Below are positions 16,051 to 24,041 of a DNA stretch of 64,000 bases, piece after piece. The DNA is from Sinomonas gamaensis (GTDB lineage: Bacteria > Actinomycetota > Actinomycetes > Actinomycetales > Micrococcaceae). The DNA lies in the NCBI RefSeq assembly GCF_005876955.1, contig NZ_SSCL01000013.1:49543-113542 (forward strand). The letters run 5' to 3'. Position 1 is the first letter of the stretch. Each line of letters opens with the position of its first letter. The notes under the pieces are model-generated. The model saw nothing but the letters and a program-made list of their open reading frames with translations. It was not told the DNA's origin and did no database searches. A program made the translations under genes and the position numbers.

Positions 16051-17562
16051 TCAGCCGAGGCTCAGGACCGTCCAGGAAACAGGCGGAAGCGTGACAGTGA
16101 CTGAACTGTCCCTGACCATTGCCGTCTTGTTGGGGGATAGCCCCACCCTCTCGGGATTGTCGAGGGTGTTTCGCGCGGAGGGGTCGGGATCCGAGAGCGT
16201 TTGGGCGTCCAGCAGGATGGTTCCATCGAACCCGGTCAGGTCGACCGTCATCGCAACTTCCGCGTCCTGGGATCTGTTGACAAGGAAGACGGCGCTGGTC
16301 GCGGTCGAGCTGTCGTGTGTTGCGACCGCGTCCACGAGCGGGACGCTTCCGTACAGCTCCGTGTCGTAGTACGGCGACTGCAGCTTCGTGGCGAGCACCT
16401 CTCCGGCGGCCAGCTGTGAGGTCAGGGCGAAGGGAAAGAACGTCGTCTGGCGCCACGCCGGGCCCCCAGGTTCCGTCATGATCGGCGCGATCACATTGAC
16501 GAGTTGTGCCAACGAGGCGGAGGTGACGCGGTCCGCGTGCTTGAGGAGTGAGATGAGGAGATTCCCGACGACGACGGCGTCCGCCACGGAGTAGGAGTCC
16601 TCCAGCAGGCGCGGGGCGACCGGCCAGTTGTCGATGCCTGCGATCTTTTCTTCATTCTGGAAGCGGTCGAGGTACCAGACATTCCACTCGTCGAACGAAA
16701 TACTGATGGTCTTGTCGGAGCGCTTCGCGGCCTTCACGTGGTCCGCCGTCGCAATGACGGATTCGATGAACCTGTCCATATCCACCGCGGATGCCAAGAA
16801 CGAGCCCAAGTCGCCGTTCTTCTCCTGGTAATAGGCGTGGCACGAAATGTAGTCGACGTCGTCGTACGTGTGGCTGAGCACTTCTCGTTCCCAGTCCCCG
16901 AAGGTGGGCATATGCGCGCTCGACGAACCGCAGACGACGAGTTCCACCGACGGATCGAGCTGCCGCATGGCCTTGGCGGTCTGGGACGCGATCTTCCCGT
17001 AGTCGGTCGCCGACCGGTGCCCGAGCTGCCACGGCCCGTCCATTTCGTTGCCCAAGCACCACATTGAGATGCCAAAGGGCTCGGCGCGCCCGTTGAACGC
17101 GCGCCGCTCGGAAAGCGCGGTGCCCGAGCGGACATTGGCGTATTCCAGGAGGTCCAGGGCTTCGAGGACGCCTCGCGTTCCGAGGTTCACCGCGAGCATG
17201 AGCTCGCTGCCGACCTTCTCGAGCCATGCGGCGAATTCATGCAATCCGACTTCGTTCGTCTCGGTCGAGTGCCACGCCAAGTCCAGCCTCCGAGGACGTT
17301 CATCGCGCGGCCCTACGCTGTCTTCCCAGCGGAAGCCGGAGACAAAATTGCCGCCGGGATAGCGGACCGTGGAGACTCCGAGTTCGGTGACGAGTTCGAT
17401 GACGTCCCGGCGGAAGCCGTCGTCGTCCGCGCTCGGGTGGCCCGGTTCGTAGATGCCGTCGTAGACGCATCGCCCGAGATGTTCCACGAACGAGCCGAAC
17501 AGGCGCCGGTTGACGGGGCCGACCACGAAATGCGGGCTGACGGTGAGACGTGCTGTGATCAT
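16051..17562 (-). CDS. Alpha-L-arabinofuranosidase, GH51
   Basis: 503 residues, the usual length. It starts with LFGSFVEHLGRCVYDGIYEP and TVRYPGGNFVSGFRWEDSVG, GH51 signatures. The acid/base is Glu173 in WCLGNEMDG and the nucleophile Glu292 in ISFDEWNVWY; a beta-sandwich follows. No signal peptide, so it acts on imported arabino-oligosaccharides. The frame is open far upstream, but the ATG at 17562 is the natural start and lies 11 bp after the stop of the lipoprotein gene, making a two-gene operon. Control is probably by the divergent LacI regulator at 19093. Confidence 0.93.
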   Translation of the reverse strand: MITARLTVSPHFVVGPVNRRLFGSFVEHLGRCVYDGIYEPGHPSADDDGFRRDVIELVTELGVSTVRYPGGNFVSGFRWEDSVGPRDERPRRLDLAWHSTETNEVGLHEFAAWLEKVGSELMLAVNLGTRGVLEALDLLEYANVRSGTALSERRAFNGRAEPFGISMWCLGNEMDGPWQLGHRSATDYGKIASQTAKAMRQLDPSVELVVCGSSSAHMPTFGDWEREVLSHTYDDVDYISCHAYYQEKNGDLGSFLASAVDMDRFIESVIATADHVKAAKRSDKTISISFDEWNVWYLDRFQNEEKIAGIDNWPVAPRLLEDSYSVADAVVVGNLLISLLKHADRVTSASLAQLVNVIAPIMTEPGGPAWRQTTFFPFALTSQLAAGEVLATKLQSPYYDTELYGSVPLVDAVATHDSSTATSAVFLVNRSQDAEVAMTVDLTGFDGTILLDAQTLSDPDPSARNTLDNPERVGLSPNKTAMVRDSSVTVTLPPVSWTVLSLG

Positions 17563-17573
17563 GGTCCTCACCG

Positions 17574-18890
17574 CTATTTCATGGTCGAGACGAGCGTGGC
17601 CTGGAGGGTGGTGAGCGCCTCCTTCGGGGTCGCCTTGAGCGAGAGCAGACTCTGCGCGAAGGTCGTCATTGCCGGCGTGCTGTCCACCGCCGAGATGTTG
17701 GCGAAGAGGGCGCTTCCGCCCGGCGCGGCCCACGTCTTGCAGATCGGCTGCCATACGTTGACCATCTTGACTGCATTGGGATCCGACATGAATTCCGGGG
17801 TCGAGGCGATTGATTTGAGAACGGGAAGGCCCGGGCCAGTTTTCTTGGTCCACAGCACACTCATGTTCTTGTAGTAATACGTCAGGAATTCCTCGGAGCC
17901 GCGCTGGCTGGGGGTGTTTGTGTACATCATGATGTTGTTCGGGAAGTACAGCGCGCCTTTGGTGCCCTTGGCGCTGACGAGCGGATCGCCGACCATCATG
18001 TCGTTGGCCACGGTTCCTCCCAGTTGCTGCGCGAGGCCAGGACTTTCGAAGCCCATGGCGAACCTGTCGCTCTTCCACTGGGATTGGGCGTTGGTCGTCG
18101 AGTAGCCGATACTCCCTGGATCCATGTACCCCTTGCGGACCATCTCCACGATGTAATCGAGGGCCTGGATATTCTCCGGCGTCACGCAATTCGGCTTCTG
18201 ATTTTCGTCGAACAGGCCGCCGCCGTTGTTGATCATCAGGCCGACGATCACTTGGAATCCATTGCTCTGGGCACCAGCGGCAATACCGAATCCGAACATG
18301 CCGGCCTTCTTGAGGGCCTCGCACACGTCAAGGTGCGACTGCCAGTCCGTCGGCGGCTGCACCCCGGCCTTCTCAAGCAGCGACTTCCGGTACCACAGCG
18401 CCCGCATGTCGAGGTTGTAGGGCACCGCCACGTGGCCTTGGGGGGTCTTCATGGTGTCGATCAGACCGGGGAGGAAGTCGTCGTAGAGGCCGGACGACTT
18501 CCAGGATTCGAGCAGGTTGTCCGCCATCGCGATCTGGTTCTGTCCCGCGAACTCGAAAGCTTGGGTCCCACTGCCGCTGCTGACGGCCGGTCCGGTCTTC
18601 GAGGCGACGGCCGACGCGAAGGTGCTGGTGAAGTTGGCCCACTGGACGGACTGATACGAGGCGGCCGGCAAACCCTGCGCTGGCGCGTACTTGAGCGTGA
18701 TGTCCTTGTCGAGCTGGGTGAACTCGGTATTTCCCCATGGCATGTTCCAGAACTTGATCGTTCCAGAGGATCCTCCCGACGCCCCTCCGCTCGACCCGCA
18801 CGCCGTCAGGGCAGCGAGGGCAGCAAGTCCCCCCGCCCCGGCGAGAAGTCCTCTTCGCGAAATCATTGCGGTGTGATCGACGGGGGTCAT
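17574..18890 (-). CDS. Sugar ABC transporter substrate-binding lipoprotein, Tat-type signal, no permease partner nearby
   Basis: 438 residues, extracellular solute-binding family 1. The N-terminus has SRRGLLAG followed by a hydrophobic stretch and lipobox LTAC at about residues 31-34, pointing to twin-arginine export and lipid anchoring. The rest shows SBP features (PQGHVAVPYNLDMRALWYRK, LGGTVANDMMVGDPLV). The ATG at 18890 follows GGAGG; in-frame codons to 19067 lie in the promoter region. The operon continues with GH51 only, so the two permeases and ATPase must be encoded elsewhere. Arabinan-derived oligosaccharide is the inferred ligand. Confidence 0.85.
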   Translation of the reverse strand: MTPVDHTAMISRRGLLAGAGGLAALAALTACGSSGGASGGSSGTIKFWNMPWGNTEFTQLDKDITLKYAPAQGLPAASYQSVQWANFTSTFASAVASKTGPAVSSGSGTQAFEFAGQNQIAMADNLLESWKSSGLYDDFLPGLIDTMKTPQGHVAVPYNLDMRALWYRKSLLEKAGVQPPTDWQSHLDVCEALKKAGMFGFGIAAGAQSNGFQVIVGLMINNGGGLFDENQKPNCVTPENIQALDYIVEMVRKGYMDPGSIGYSTTNAQSQWKSDRFAMGFESPGLAQQLGGTVANDMMVGDPLVSAKGTKGALYFPNNIMMYTNTPSQRGSEEFLTYYYKNMSVLWTKKTGPGLPVLKSIASTPEFMSDPNAVKMVNVWQPICKTWAAPGGSALFANISAVDSTPAMTTFAQSLLSLKATPKEALTTLQATLVSTMK

Positions 18891-18968
18891 CGTTCCTCCA
18901 TTCCCGGCGCGGCCGGAGATCGTCGTTGAGCAGATGGAGCTGGTTGGCGGGTAGGTAGCCCAGTAGAT

Positions 18969-19064
18969 ATTTGCGCAAATCCTTCGTCCCCAACCACTGG
19001 ACTTGCCGATCTTCGCAAGCCAGTAACGAAGTCTGCAAGCCATTCGAGGCAACGAAAAATTTCG
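18969..19064. promoter_or_regulatory. Divergent control region with two LacI-like palindromes
   Basis: ATTTGCGCAAAT at 18969-18980 is a perfect 12-bp palindrome with a central CG, as favoured by LacI proteins. A second, CGAAAAATTTCG (19053-19064), is nearly symmetric. They lie between the SBP-GH51 operon (leftward) and the LacI gene (rightward), 79 and 29 bp from the two starts. For the rightward gene a -10 TATGCT lies at 19081-19086. Binding by the adjacent LacI protein is inferred. Confidence 0.5.
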
Positions 19065-19092
19065 CAATCAGAAATAGCGCTATGCTCGCTTC

Positions 19093-20139
19093 ATGCCGAC
19101 TTCCGAGCATCAGCGCCATAAGCAGCCGACCCTCTCGGACGTGGCCGCTCTCGCCGGCACCAGCGTGCCCACGGTCTCGAAGGTGCTCAGGGGCGGGACG
19201 GATGTCTCGCCTTCCACCCGAGAACGGGTCATGACCGCGGTGCGCGAGGTCGGCTACGCCAAGGCCGCTTCTCGCCCGCGCTCGAAGTTGCCCGTCTCCT
19301 CCGACGCGCCGGCCCTCATTCACCTGGTGGTGAACCACGTCGACGGAAGCTGGGCGAACCGTGTGCTGGTGGGGGTCGAGCAGGCCGCGACGGCGGCCAA
19401 CGTCGACGTCGTCATCACCATCGCCCGGGACGATGGAGAGTGGGTGTCGCGCCTGCTCCGCCGCCCTTCGCATGGAGCGATCGTGGTTCTCGTCGATCCC
19501 ACCAGCGTGCAGCTTGCGGTGCTCTCGGCCGCCCGGATCCCCATTGTGCTCGTCACCCCGATGAGCCGGCCGGCCGCGGCCGTCCCCAGTGTCGGAGTGA
19601 CCAATTGGGACGGTGGTCGGTCTGCGGCCGAGCACCTGCTTGCTCTCGGCCATCGCCGCTTCGGCGTCGTCGGCGGCGGGCGCGATCACCTCTACAGCAC
19701 CGCACGTATCGACGGGTTCCGCTCCGCGCTGCGCGACGCCGGAGTGGAGGACTGCGAGGTCGCCTACGGGGACTGGAGCCGGGAGCGGGCGGCGCAGGAG
19801 ACGGCGGTCATGTTGGCTGCCGGAACGCGCCCCACGGCGGTCTTCGCCTGCTCCGATGTCATGGCCCTCGGCGTGCTCGATGCCGCCGCCGAAGCCGGCC
19901 TCGGGATTCCAACCGACCTGAGCGTCGTAGGCTTCGACGACGTGCCGGAAGCGGAGTGGGCGAGCCCTCCCTTGACGACGGTGCACCAGCCCATCGCCGA
20001 AATGGGAGCTGAGGCGGTCGGCCTGCTGTTCCGGTCCCGCGCGTGGCAGGGGCGGCCGGAATTGGGCTCGACGCCCCCTCGCGTCGACTTGTCGACCAGC
20101 ATCGTGATTCGGCGCTCCACCGCCGCCGCCCCTGCCTGA
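19093..20139 (+). CDS. LacI family transcriptional regulator of the GH51 region
   Basis: 348 residues. LacI helix-turn-helix at about 13-37 (TLSDVAALAGTSVPTVSKVL) with hinge helix, then a periplasmic-binding-like effector domain ending in DLSVVGFDDVPEAEWASPPL, a family signature. The ATG at 19093 has no Shine-Dalgarno sequence and lies 6 nt after a -10-like TATGCT, so translation is probably leaderless. It diverges from the SBP-GH51 operon; arabinose or an arabino-oligosaccharide is the likely inducer (inference). Confidence 0.9.
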   Translation: MPTSEHQRHKQPTLSDVAALAGTSVPTVSKVLRGGTDVSPSTRERVMTAVREVGYAKAASRPRSKLPVSSDAPALIHLVVNHVDGSWANRVLVGVEQAATAANVDVVITIARDDGEWVSRLLRRPSHGAIVVLVDPTSVQLAVLSAARIPIVLVTPMSRPAAAVPSVGVTNWDGGRSAAEHLLALGHRRFGVVGGGRDHLYSTARIDGFRSALRDAGVEDCEVAYGDWSRERAAQETAVMLAAGTRPTAVFACSDVMALGVLDAAAEAGLGIPTDLSVVGFDDVPEAEWASPPLTTVHQPIAEMGAEAVGLLFRSRAWQGRPELGSTPPRVDLSTSIVIRRSTAAAPA

Positions 20140-20253
20140 TGGCAGCAAAGCACCGGGTGCCGAGGATGGGGAACGCTTTTGTCCTCGGCACTGTCGTCCC
20201 CGCGTACTAGGGTGGGATCGAGTCCACTGTTCTGCCACGAGCGAGGGAGCCGA

Positions 20254-20706
20254 ATGGAGCAGCATCCCGAGGTGCAGCCCGGTCCGCCCGCGTACGCAGT
20301 CGACGTGCCCGAGGCCACTGGACGCACCGTCATCAACGAGCAGGCGGTCGCGAAGGTCGCCGCGGCGGCGGCCCGCGCGGTGCCGGGAGTGCATTCGCTT
20401 GGCAGCGGGCCGTCGCGTGCGCTCGGCGCCATCCGGGATGCGGTCGGTGCAGACCACGTGAGCGGAGTGCGGGCCGAGGCCGGAACGAGTCAAGCCGCCG
20501 TGGATGTGACGCTCGTGGCGAGGTACGGGGTCCCCCTGCAGAAACTCGCCGACGACGTCCGCGCCGCCGTCTACCGCGCCGTCGAGCAGCTCACCGGGCT
20601 CGCGGTCATCGAAGTCAATGTCGAGATCGCGGACGTCTTCATCGGAGAATCCAAGCCTTCCGCCTCCCCCCAGTCGGCCGGACCGGCCGGAATCGAGGTG
20701 CTGTGA
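20254..20706 (+). CDS. Asp23/Gls24 family envelope stress protein
   Basis: 150 residues from ATG 20254 behind GAGGGAGC. The Asp23 core reads GRTVINEQAVAKVAAAAARAVPGVHSLG, then VDVTLVARYGVPLQKLADDVRAAVYRAVEQLTGLAVIEVNVEIADV. In Staphylococcus Asp23 is tethered to the membrane by AmaP and responds to cell-wall stress. Here it opens a five-gene chain with overlapping ends (20254-22493) that also encodes AmaP-like membrane proteins. Confidence 0.85.
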   Translation: MEQHPEVQPGPPAYAVDVPEATGRTVINEQAVAKVAAAAARAVPGVHSLGSGPSRALGAIRDAVGADHVSGVRAEAGTSQAAVDVTLVARYGVPLQKLADDVRAAVYRAVEQLTGLAVIEVNVEIADVFIGESKPSASPQSAGPAGIEVL

Positions 20707-20894
20707 ATCTGACAGTGGTGGGTATCGCGATCGGTGCCTTCGTGGCCTATATGTCCTTCCAGTTCGGCGCATGGGGCTTCATCGGTTCCCTCGTCTTCAT
20801 GGCCGTCGGCGCGATCTTGGGCCGCGTCGTCGAGGGCAAAGTCGACCTCCGCCGCGTCTGGGACGCGCTGAACGGAAGGCGCTCGTCCTCGTGA
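20703..20894 (+). CDS. DUF2273-like small membrane protein
   Basis: 63 residues, GTG start overlapping the previous stop. Two hydrophobic helices (about 4-20 and 24-40) are followed by EGKVDLRRVWDALNGRR. This matches the small DUF2273 proteins regularly found between asp23 and amaP genes. It probably takes part in anchoring the Asp23 assembly at the membrane. Confidence 0.75.
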   Translation: MNLTVVGIAIGAFVAYMSFQFGAWGFIGSLVFMAVGAILGRVVEGKVDLRRVWDALNGRRSSS

Positions 20895-21247
20895 GCACCC
20901 TCGCCGGGCACAACCGGGTGAGCACCCAGGCGCTCACGAGCCTCGCGCAGGCGGCCACGGCCGAGCAATTCGGTGTGCGTCCCGCCGACGTCCGCGCCTC
21001 CTGGGCGGACGACGCCGGCCTCCTCGCCCTGCGCGTCGTCTCGCCCATCGCCGTGCCGGAGTTGGACTCCGTGGCGGGGCCCGAGGACGTCGCCGCCGCG
21101 GGCGGCAGCGTGTGGGAGCGGGCGACGGCGGCCAAGGGCGCCATCCTGCGGCGCGTGTCCGGGCTGAGCGGCGCCCAGCTGAGCCGCGTCGACATCCGCG
21201 TCGCCGGGGTGCGGCCGACGACGAGCGGGAGGGCCCGCGTCCTATGA
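20891..21247 (+). CDS. Divergent Asp23-like soluble protein
   Basis: 118 residues, GTG start overlapping the DUF2273 stop. It has no membrane segment. The segments AQAATAEQFGVRPADVRASWADDAGLLALRV and LSRVDIRVAGVRPT follow the beta-alpha-beta pattern of Asp23 domains but lack the clear motif, so I call it Asp23-like from pattern and position only. It may be a second partner subunit of the envelope complex. Confidence 0.55.
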   Translation: MSTLAGHNRVSTQALTSLAQAATAEQFGVRPADVRASWADDAGLLALRVVSPIAVPELDSVAGPEDVAAAGGSVWERATAAKGAILRRVSGLSGAQLSRVDIRVAGVRPTTSGRARVL

Positions 21248-21867
21248 GCGTCGAGGCGCCCGACACCACTGAACCTGCCCGATCTCGTGAACCGTCCCAT
21301 GGCTTGGATTCGGCAGTGCGCCGGGAGACGACTTCCGGCCGCGCCCTCGCCTCGGTCGTCGTCGCCCTCCTCGTGATGCTGCTGTGCGTCTACGCCCTGC
21401 TCGAGTCAACCCTCCAAGCCATCGGCCAGCCCGCGTGGATCATCGATCCTGAGTCCGCGGCGCGCTTCGTCGCGGGACTGCCTGGCGGGATCAACGCGGC
21501 GATTCTCGCCTTGCTGGGCATCGTCGTCGCGATTGCGGGCCTCATCTTCGTCGTCCTCGCCCTGCGGCCGGGCCGCGCGGGGCGACGATTCCTGCCCAGC
21601 CGCCGGATCGCCGTCGTCCTCGACGACGAAGTGCTCGCCTCGGCTCTCGCGCGGCGCGCTCGGGCCGCGGCCACGGTGCGGCCCGAGCAGGTGACGGTGG
21701 TGCTCTCGCGGCGTGAGGCGATCGTGAACGTGCGCCCCACCTCCGGGATCCCGGTCCGGGCGGAGGACGTTCTCGCTGCGGTCGAGGACGAGTTGCGCCG
21801 CCTGCGGCCTCAGCCGTATCCACTCCTGCGGGTCAGGGTGGCGGGAACGGGGGTGATCGGGGCGTGA
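21244..21867 (+). CDS. DUF6286-type membrane protein of the Asp23 operon
   Basis: 207 residues, ATG overlapping the previous TGA (ATGA). Two membrane helices lie at about residues 34-56 and 77-101, followed by a basic stretch (RPGRAGRRFLPSRR) and a soluble domain (IAVVLDDEVLASALARRARA...VNVRPTSGIPV) that recalls one Asp23 repeat. This is the arrangement of actinobacterial DUF6286 proteins located beside asp23 and amaP. The molecular role is unknown. Confidence 0.65.
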   Translation: MSVEAPDTTEPARSREPSHGLDSAVRRETTSGRALASVVVALLVMLLCVYALLESTLQAIGQPAWIIDPESAARFVAGLPGGINAAILALLGIVVAIAGLIFVVLALRPGRAGRRFLPSRRIAVVLDDEVLASALARRARAAATVRPEQVTVVLSRREAIVNVRPTSGIPVRAEDVLAAVEDELRRLRPQPYPLLRVRVAGTGVIGA

Positions 21868-22493
21868 ATGGGACGCCGCGTGCCCTCAACCGAATCCTGA
21901 TCTTCGTCTTCGGGATCCTCCTGCTGGCCGTGGGGGTGCTCCTGCTGCTGCTTGCTGCGGTGCCTGCCGTCGGGGCGTGGTGGGCCTCCTGGGCGCCGGC
22001 GGCTTCCCTGCGCGCTGGGGACCTGTTCGCCACGACGGTGTTCCCGGGGACGCGCGTGAGCTGGCTCTGGGCTCTTGCGATGGCGCTGCTCGTGGTGATC
22101 ATCCTGTGCATGGTCTGGTGGATGGCGCATCAGGGCACGGGCCGTCAGGACCTCGTGGCGTGGTCGAGCCCGACGGCGGAGCGCGGCTCCCCGGACGAGG
22201 CGCCCGGGCGGGTGGCCATTGCGGCTTCCGCCGTGGACCAGGCGATTCGCGGAGCTTTGATGCCCCGGAAGGACCTCGTGGGCTCGTCTGTGGCCGCGGT
22301 GGAGTTCGAGGGGAAGATCGCGCTCAGGGTGCGGGTCGTGGCCCGTCAGGGTGCGGATCCCCGCGCGATTGCCGACGACGTCGAGCACCTCATCGGGGCG
22401 ATGGACTTGGTCTTCGGTCATTCCTGCCCAGTGCTCCTGCACGTCGCCTCGGGCACGCGTTCCCGGTTCAGCCGGGCCGAACGCGTCCGCTGA
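21864..22493 (+). CDS. AmaP-like alkaline-shock membrane anchor
   Basis: 209 residues, GTG overlapping the previous TGA. Helix 1 (about 9-35, very leucine-rich) and helix 2 (about 65-88) with an extracytoplasmic loop between them are followed by a cytoplasmic domain (VAIAASAVDQAIRGALMPRKD...ALRVRVVARQGADPRAIADDVEHLI) that resembles Asp23. This is the AmaP plan: two helices and a soluble tail to hold Asp23. It is the last gene of the operon. Confidence 0.7.
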   Translation: MNGTPRALNRILIFVFGILLLAVGVLLLLLAAVPAVGAWWASWAPAASLRAGDLFATTVFPGTRVSWLWALAMALLVVIILCMVWWMAHQGTGRQDLVAWSSPTAERGSPDEAPGRVAIAASAVDQAIRGALMPRKDLVGSSVAAVEFEGKIALRVRVVARQGADPRAIADDVEHLIGAMDLVFGHSCPVLLHVASGTRSRFSRAERVR

Positions 22494-22539
22494 TCTCAGC
22501 TGTAGTCCCTACCTCCCGTGCGCCTTTCGGGACAAATGT

Positions 22540-22610
22540 GTAAGCGCTTGATCACGGAATGGAAACGTCCTGCGTAAGCGCTTGCACACAGCTCTTGCAC
22601 AGCCTAGGGT
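22540..22610 (+). promoter_or_regulatory. Promoter with two LacI-type operators for the disaccharide ABC operon
   Basis: Two near-identical operators, GTAAGCGCTTGA (22540-22551) and GTAAGCGCTTGC (22574-22585), are 34 bp apart; each contains the palindrome AAGCGCTT. The second overlaps the -35 TTGCAC (22582-22587), which is 17 bp from -10 TAGGGT (22605-22610). Repression by a LacI protein (probably that at 26336) is the natural reading. The same element occurs at 54571-54582 in front of the GH65 operon. Confidence 0.75.
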
Positions 22611-22669
22611 GAACTGCGTCACAACCCCGGGGGCGGTGTAGAGCTGCCCCACAGACAAGGGAGTCGAGC

Positions 22670-23959
22670 ATGAGAAATACGTTCTCCAAGTACGCGGCGC
22701 CGTTAGCCACGGCGAGCGTGCTGGCCCTGGCGCTCTCTGCCTGCGGAGGCGGCAGCAGTTCAGGTGGCGGAGGCGGCGGCGACGCCGGATCGCAGAACTT
22801 GGATGGCCGTGGCCCGATCACCTACGTCCAAGGCAAGGACAACTCGAACGTCGTCCGCCCGCTGGTCGACAAGTGGAACGCGGCCCACCCGAACGAGCAG
22901 GTCACGTTCAAGGAGCAGTCGGATCAGGCCGACCAGCAGCACGACGACCTCGTGCAGCACTTCCAGGCGCAGGATGCGAATTACGACGTGGTGGACGTCG
23001 ACGTGATCTGGACCGCCGAGTTCGCGGCCAAGGGCTGGCTCCAGCCGCTCAAGGACAAGCTGTCCTTCGATACGTCGGCGATGCTCCCGGCCACGGTCAA
23101 GACCGCCACGTACAACGGAACGCTCTACGCGGCGCCGCAGACCTCTGACGGCGGCCTGCTCTACTACCGCAAGGACCTCGTCCCGAACCCGCCGAAGACG
23201 TGGGACGAGATGATGAGCATGTGCTCCATCGCGAAGCAGAACAACATAAGCTGCTACGCGGGCCAGTTCGCCCAGTACGAGGGCCTCACTGTCAACGCGG
23301 CTGAGGCGATCAACACGTGGGGCGGCAAGATCGTGGACGATTCCGGCAAGGCGGTCGTGAACTCGCCCGAGTCGAAGGCCGGCCTCGGCAAGCTCGTGGA
23401 CGCCTTCAAGAGCGGCAACATCGCTCAGCAGGCCATCACGTACCAGGAAGAGCAGAGCCGGCAGGCGTTCGAGAACGGCCAGCTCCTGTTCCTCCGCAAC
23501 TGGCCGTACGTGTACAACCTCGCCAAGACTGACGGCTCGTCCAAGGTCAAGGACACGTTCGGGATTGCACCGCTGCCCGGCAAGAGCGGTCCCGGCGCCT
23601 CCTCGCTTGGCGGCCACAACGTGGCGATGAGCGTGTACTCGAAGCACAAGGCGACTGCGCTCGACTTCATGAAGTTCATGACCAGCGCTGAGACCGAGAA
23701 GTTCTACGCGACGCAGGGCTCGCTTGCCCCGGTCCTCTCCAACCTGTACAGCGACGCTGACCTCACGGCCAAGCTGCCGTACCTGCCCACGCTGCTGACC
23801 TCGATCCAGAACGCCGTCCCGCGCCCGGTGACGCCGTTCTACCCGGCCGTCACCAAGGCGGTCGAGGACAACGCGTACGCAGCACTCAAGGGTGACAAGT
23901 CGGTGGATCAGGCTCTGAGCGATATGCAGTCCGCGCTCCAGGCGGCCGGCGCCAAGTAG
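22670..23959 (+). CDS. Disaccharide ABC transporter substrate-binding lipoprotein (trehalose/maltose-type)
   Basis: 429 residues. The lipobox LSAC lies at about residues 22-25, followed by a glycine/serine linker. The domain shows family-1 solute-binding features: DVVDVDVIWTAEFAAKGWLQPL, LLYYRKDLVPNPPKTWDEM, NTWGGKIVDDSGKAVVNSPE. It resembles LpqY/ThuE-type trehalose or alpha-glucoside binders; the exact sugar is not provable here. It is first in an operon with two permeases and, after a hairpin at 23971-24010, has no dedicated ATPase, so a shared MsiK/UgpC-type ATPase encoded elsewhere is expected. Confidence 0.88.
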   Translation: MRNTFSKYAAPLATASVLALALSACGGGSSSGGGGGGDAGSQNLDGRGPITYVQGKDNSNVVRPLVDKWNAAHPNEQVTFKEQSDQADQQHDDLVQHFQAQDANYDVVDVDVIWTAEFAAKGWLQPLKDKLSFDTSAMLPATVKTATYNGTLYAAPQTSDGGLLYYRKDLVPNPPKTWDEMMSMCSIAKQNNISCYAGQFAQYEGLTVNAAEAINTWGGKIVDDSGKAVVNSPESKAGLGKLVDAFKSGNIAQQAITYQEEQSRQAFENGQLLFLRNWPYVYNLAKTDGSSKVKDTFGIAPLPGKSGPGASSLGGHNVAMSVYSKHKATALDFMKFMTSAETEKFYATQGSLAPVLSNLYSDADLTAKLPYLPTLLTSIQNAVPRPVTPFYPAVTKAVEDNAYAALKGDKSVDQALSDMQSALQAAGAK

Positions 23960-23970
23960 TCATTGCACCG

Positions 23971-24010
23971 ACCGGGCGGTTCGGCGCCAGACGCCGCCGA
24001 ACCGCCCGGT
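23971..24010 (+). terminator. Intercistronic hairpin between binding protein and permeases
   Basis: Arms ACCGGGCGGTTCGGCG and CGCCGAACCGCCCGGT form a perfect 16-bp stem, followed by TTTCC. Such hairpins after binding-protein genes stop part of the transcripts or protect the 3' end, giving more binding protein than permease. Confidence 0.6.
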
Positions 24011-24041
24011 TTCCCGGCCAGGGGGAGATAAAGGAGTCATC

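Noticed and set aside
14168..16369. Rightward 733-codon open frame
   Set aside because: It is antisense to the M23 peptidase and shifted against the TetR gene; composition is arginine/serine-rich shadow translation.
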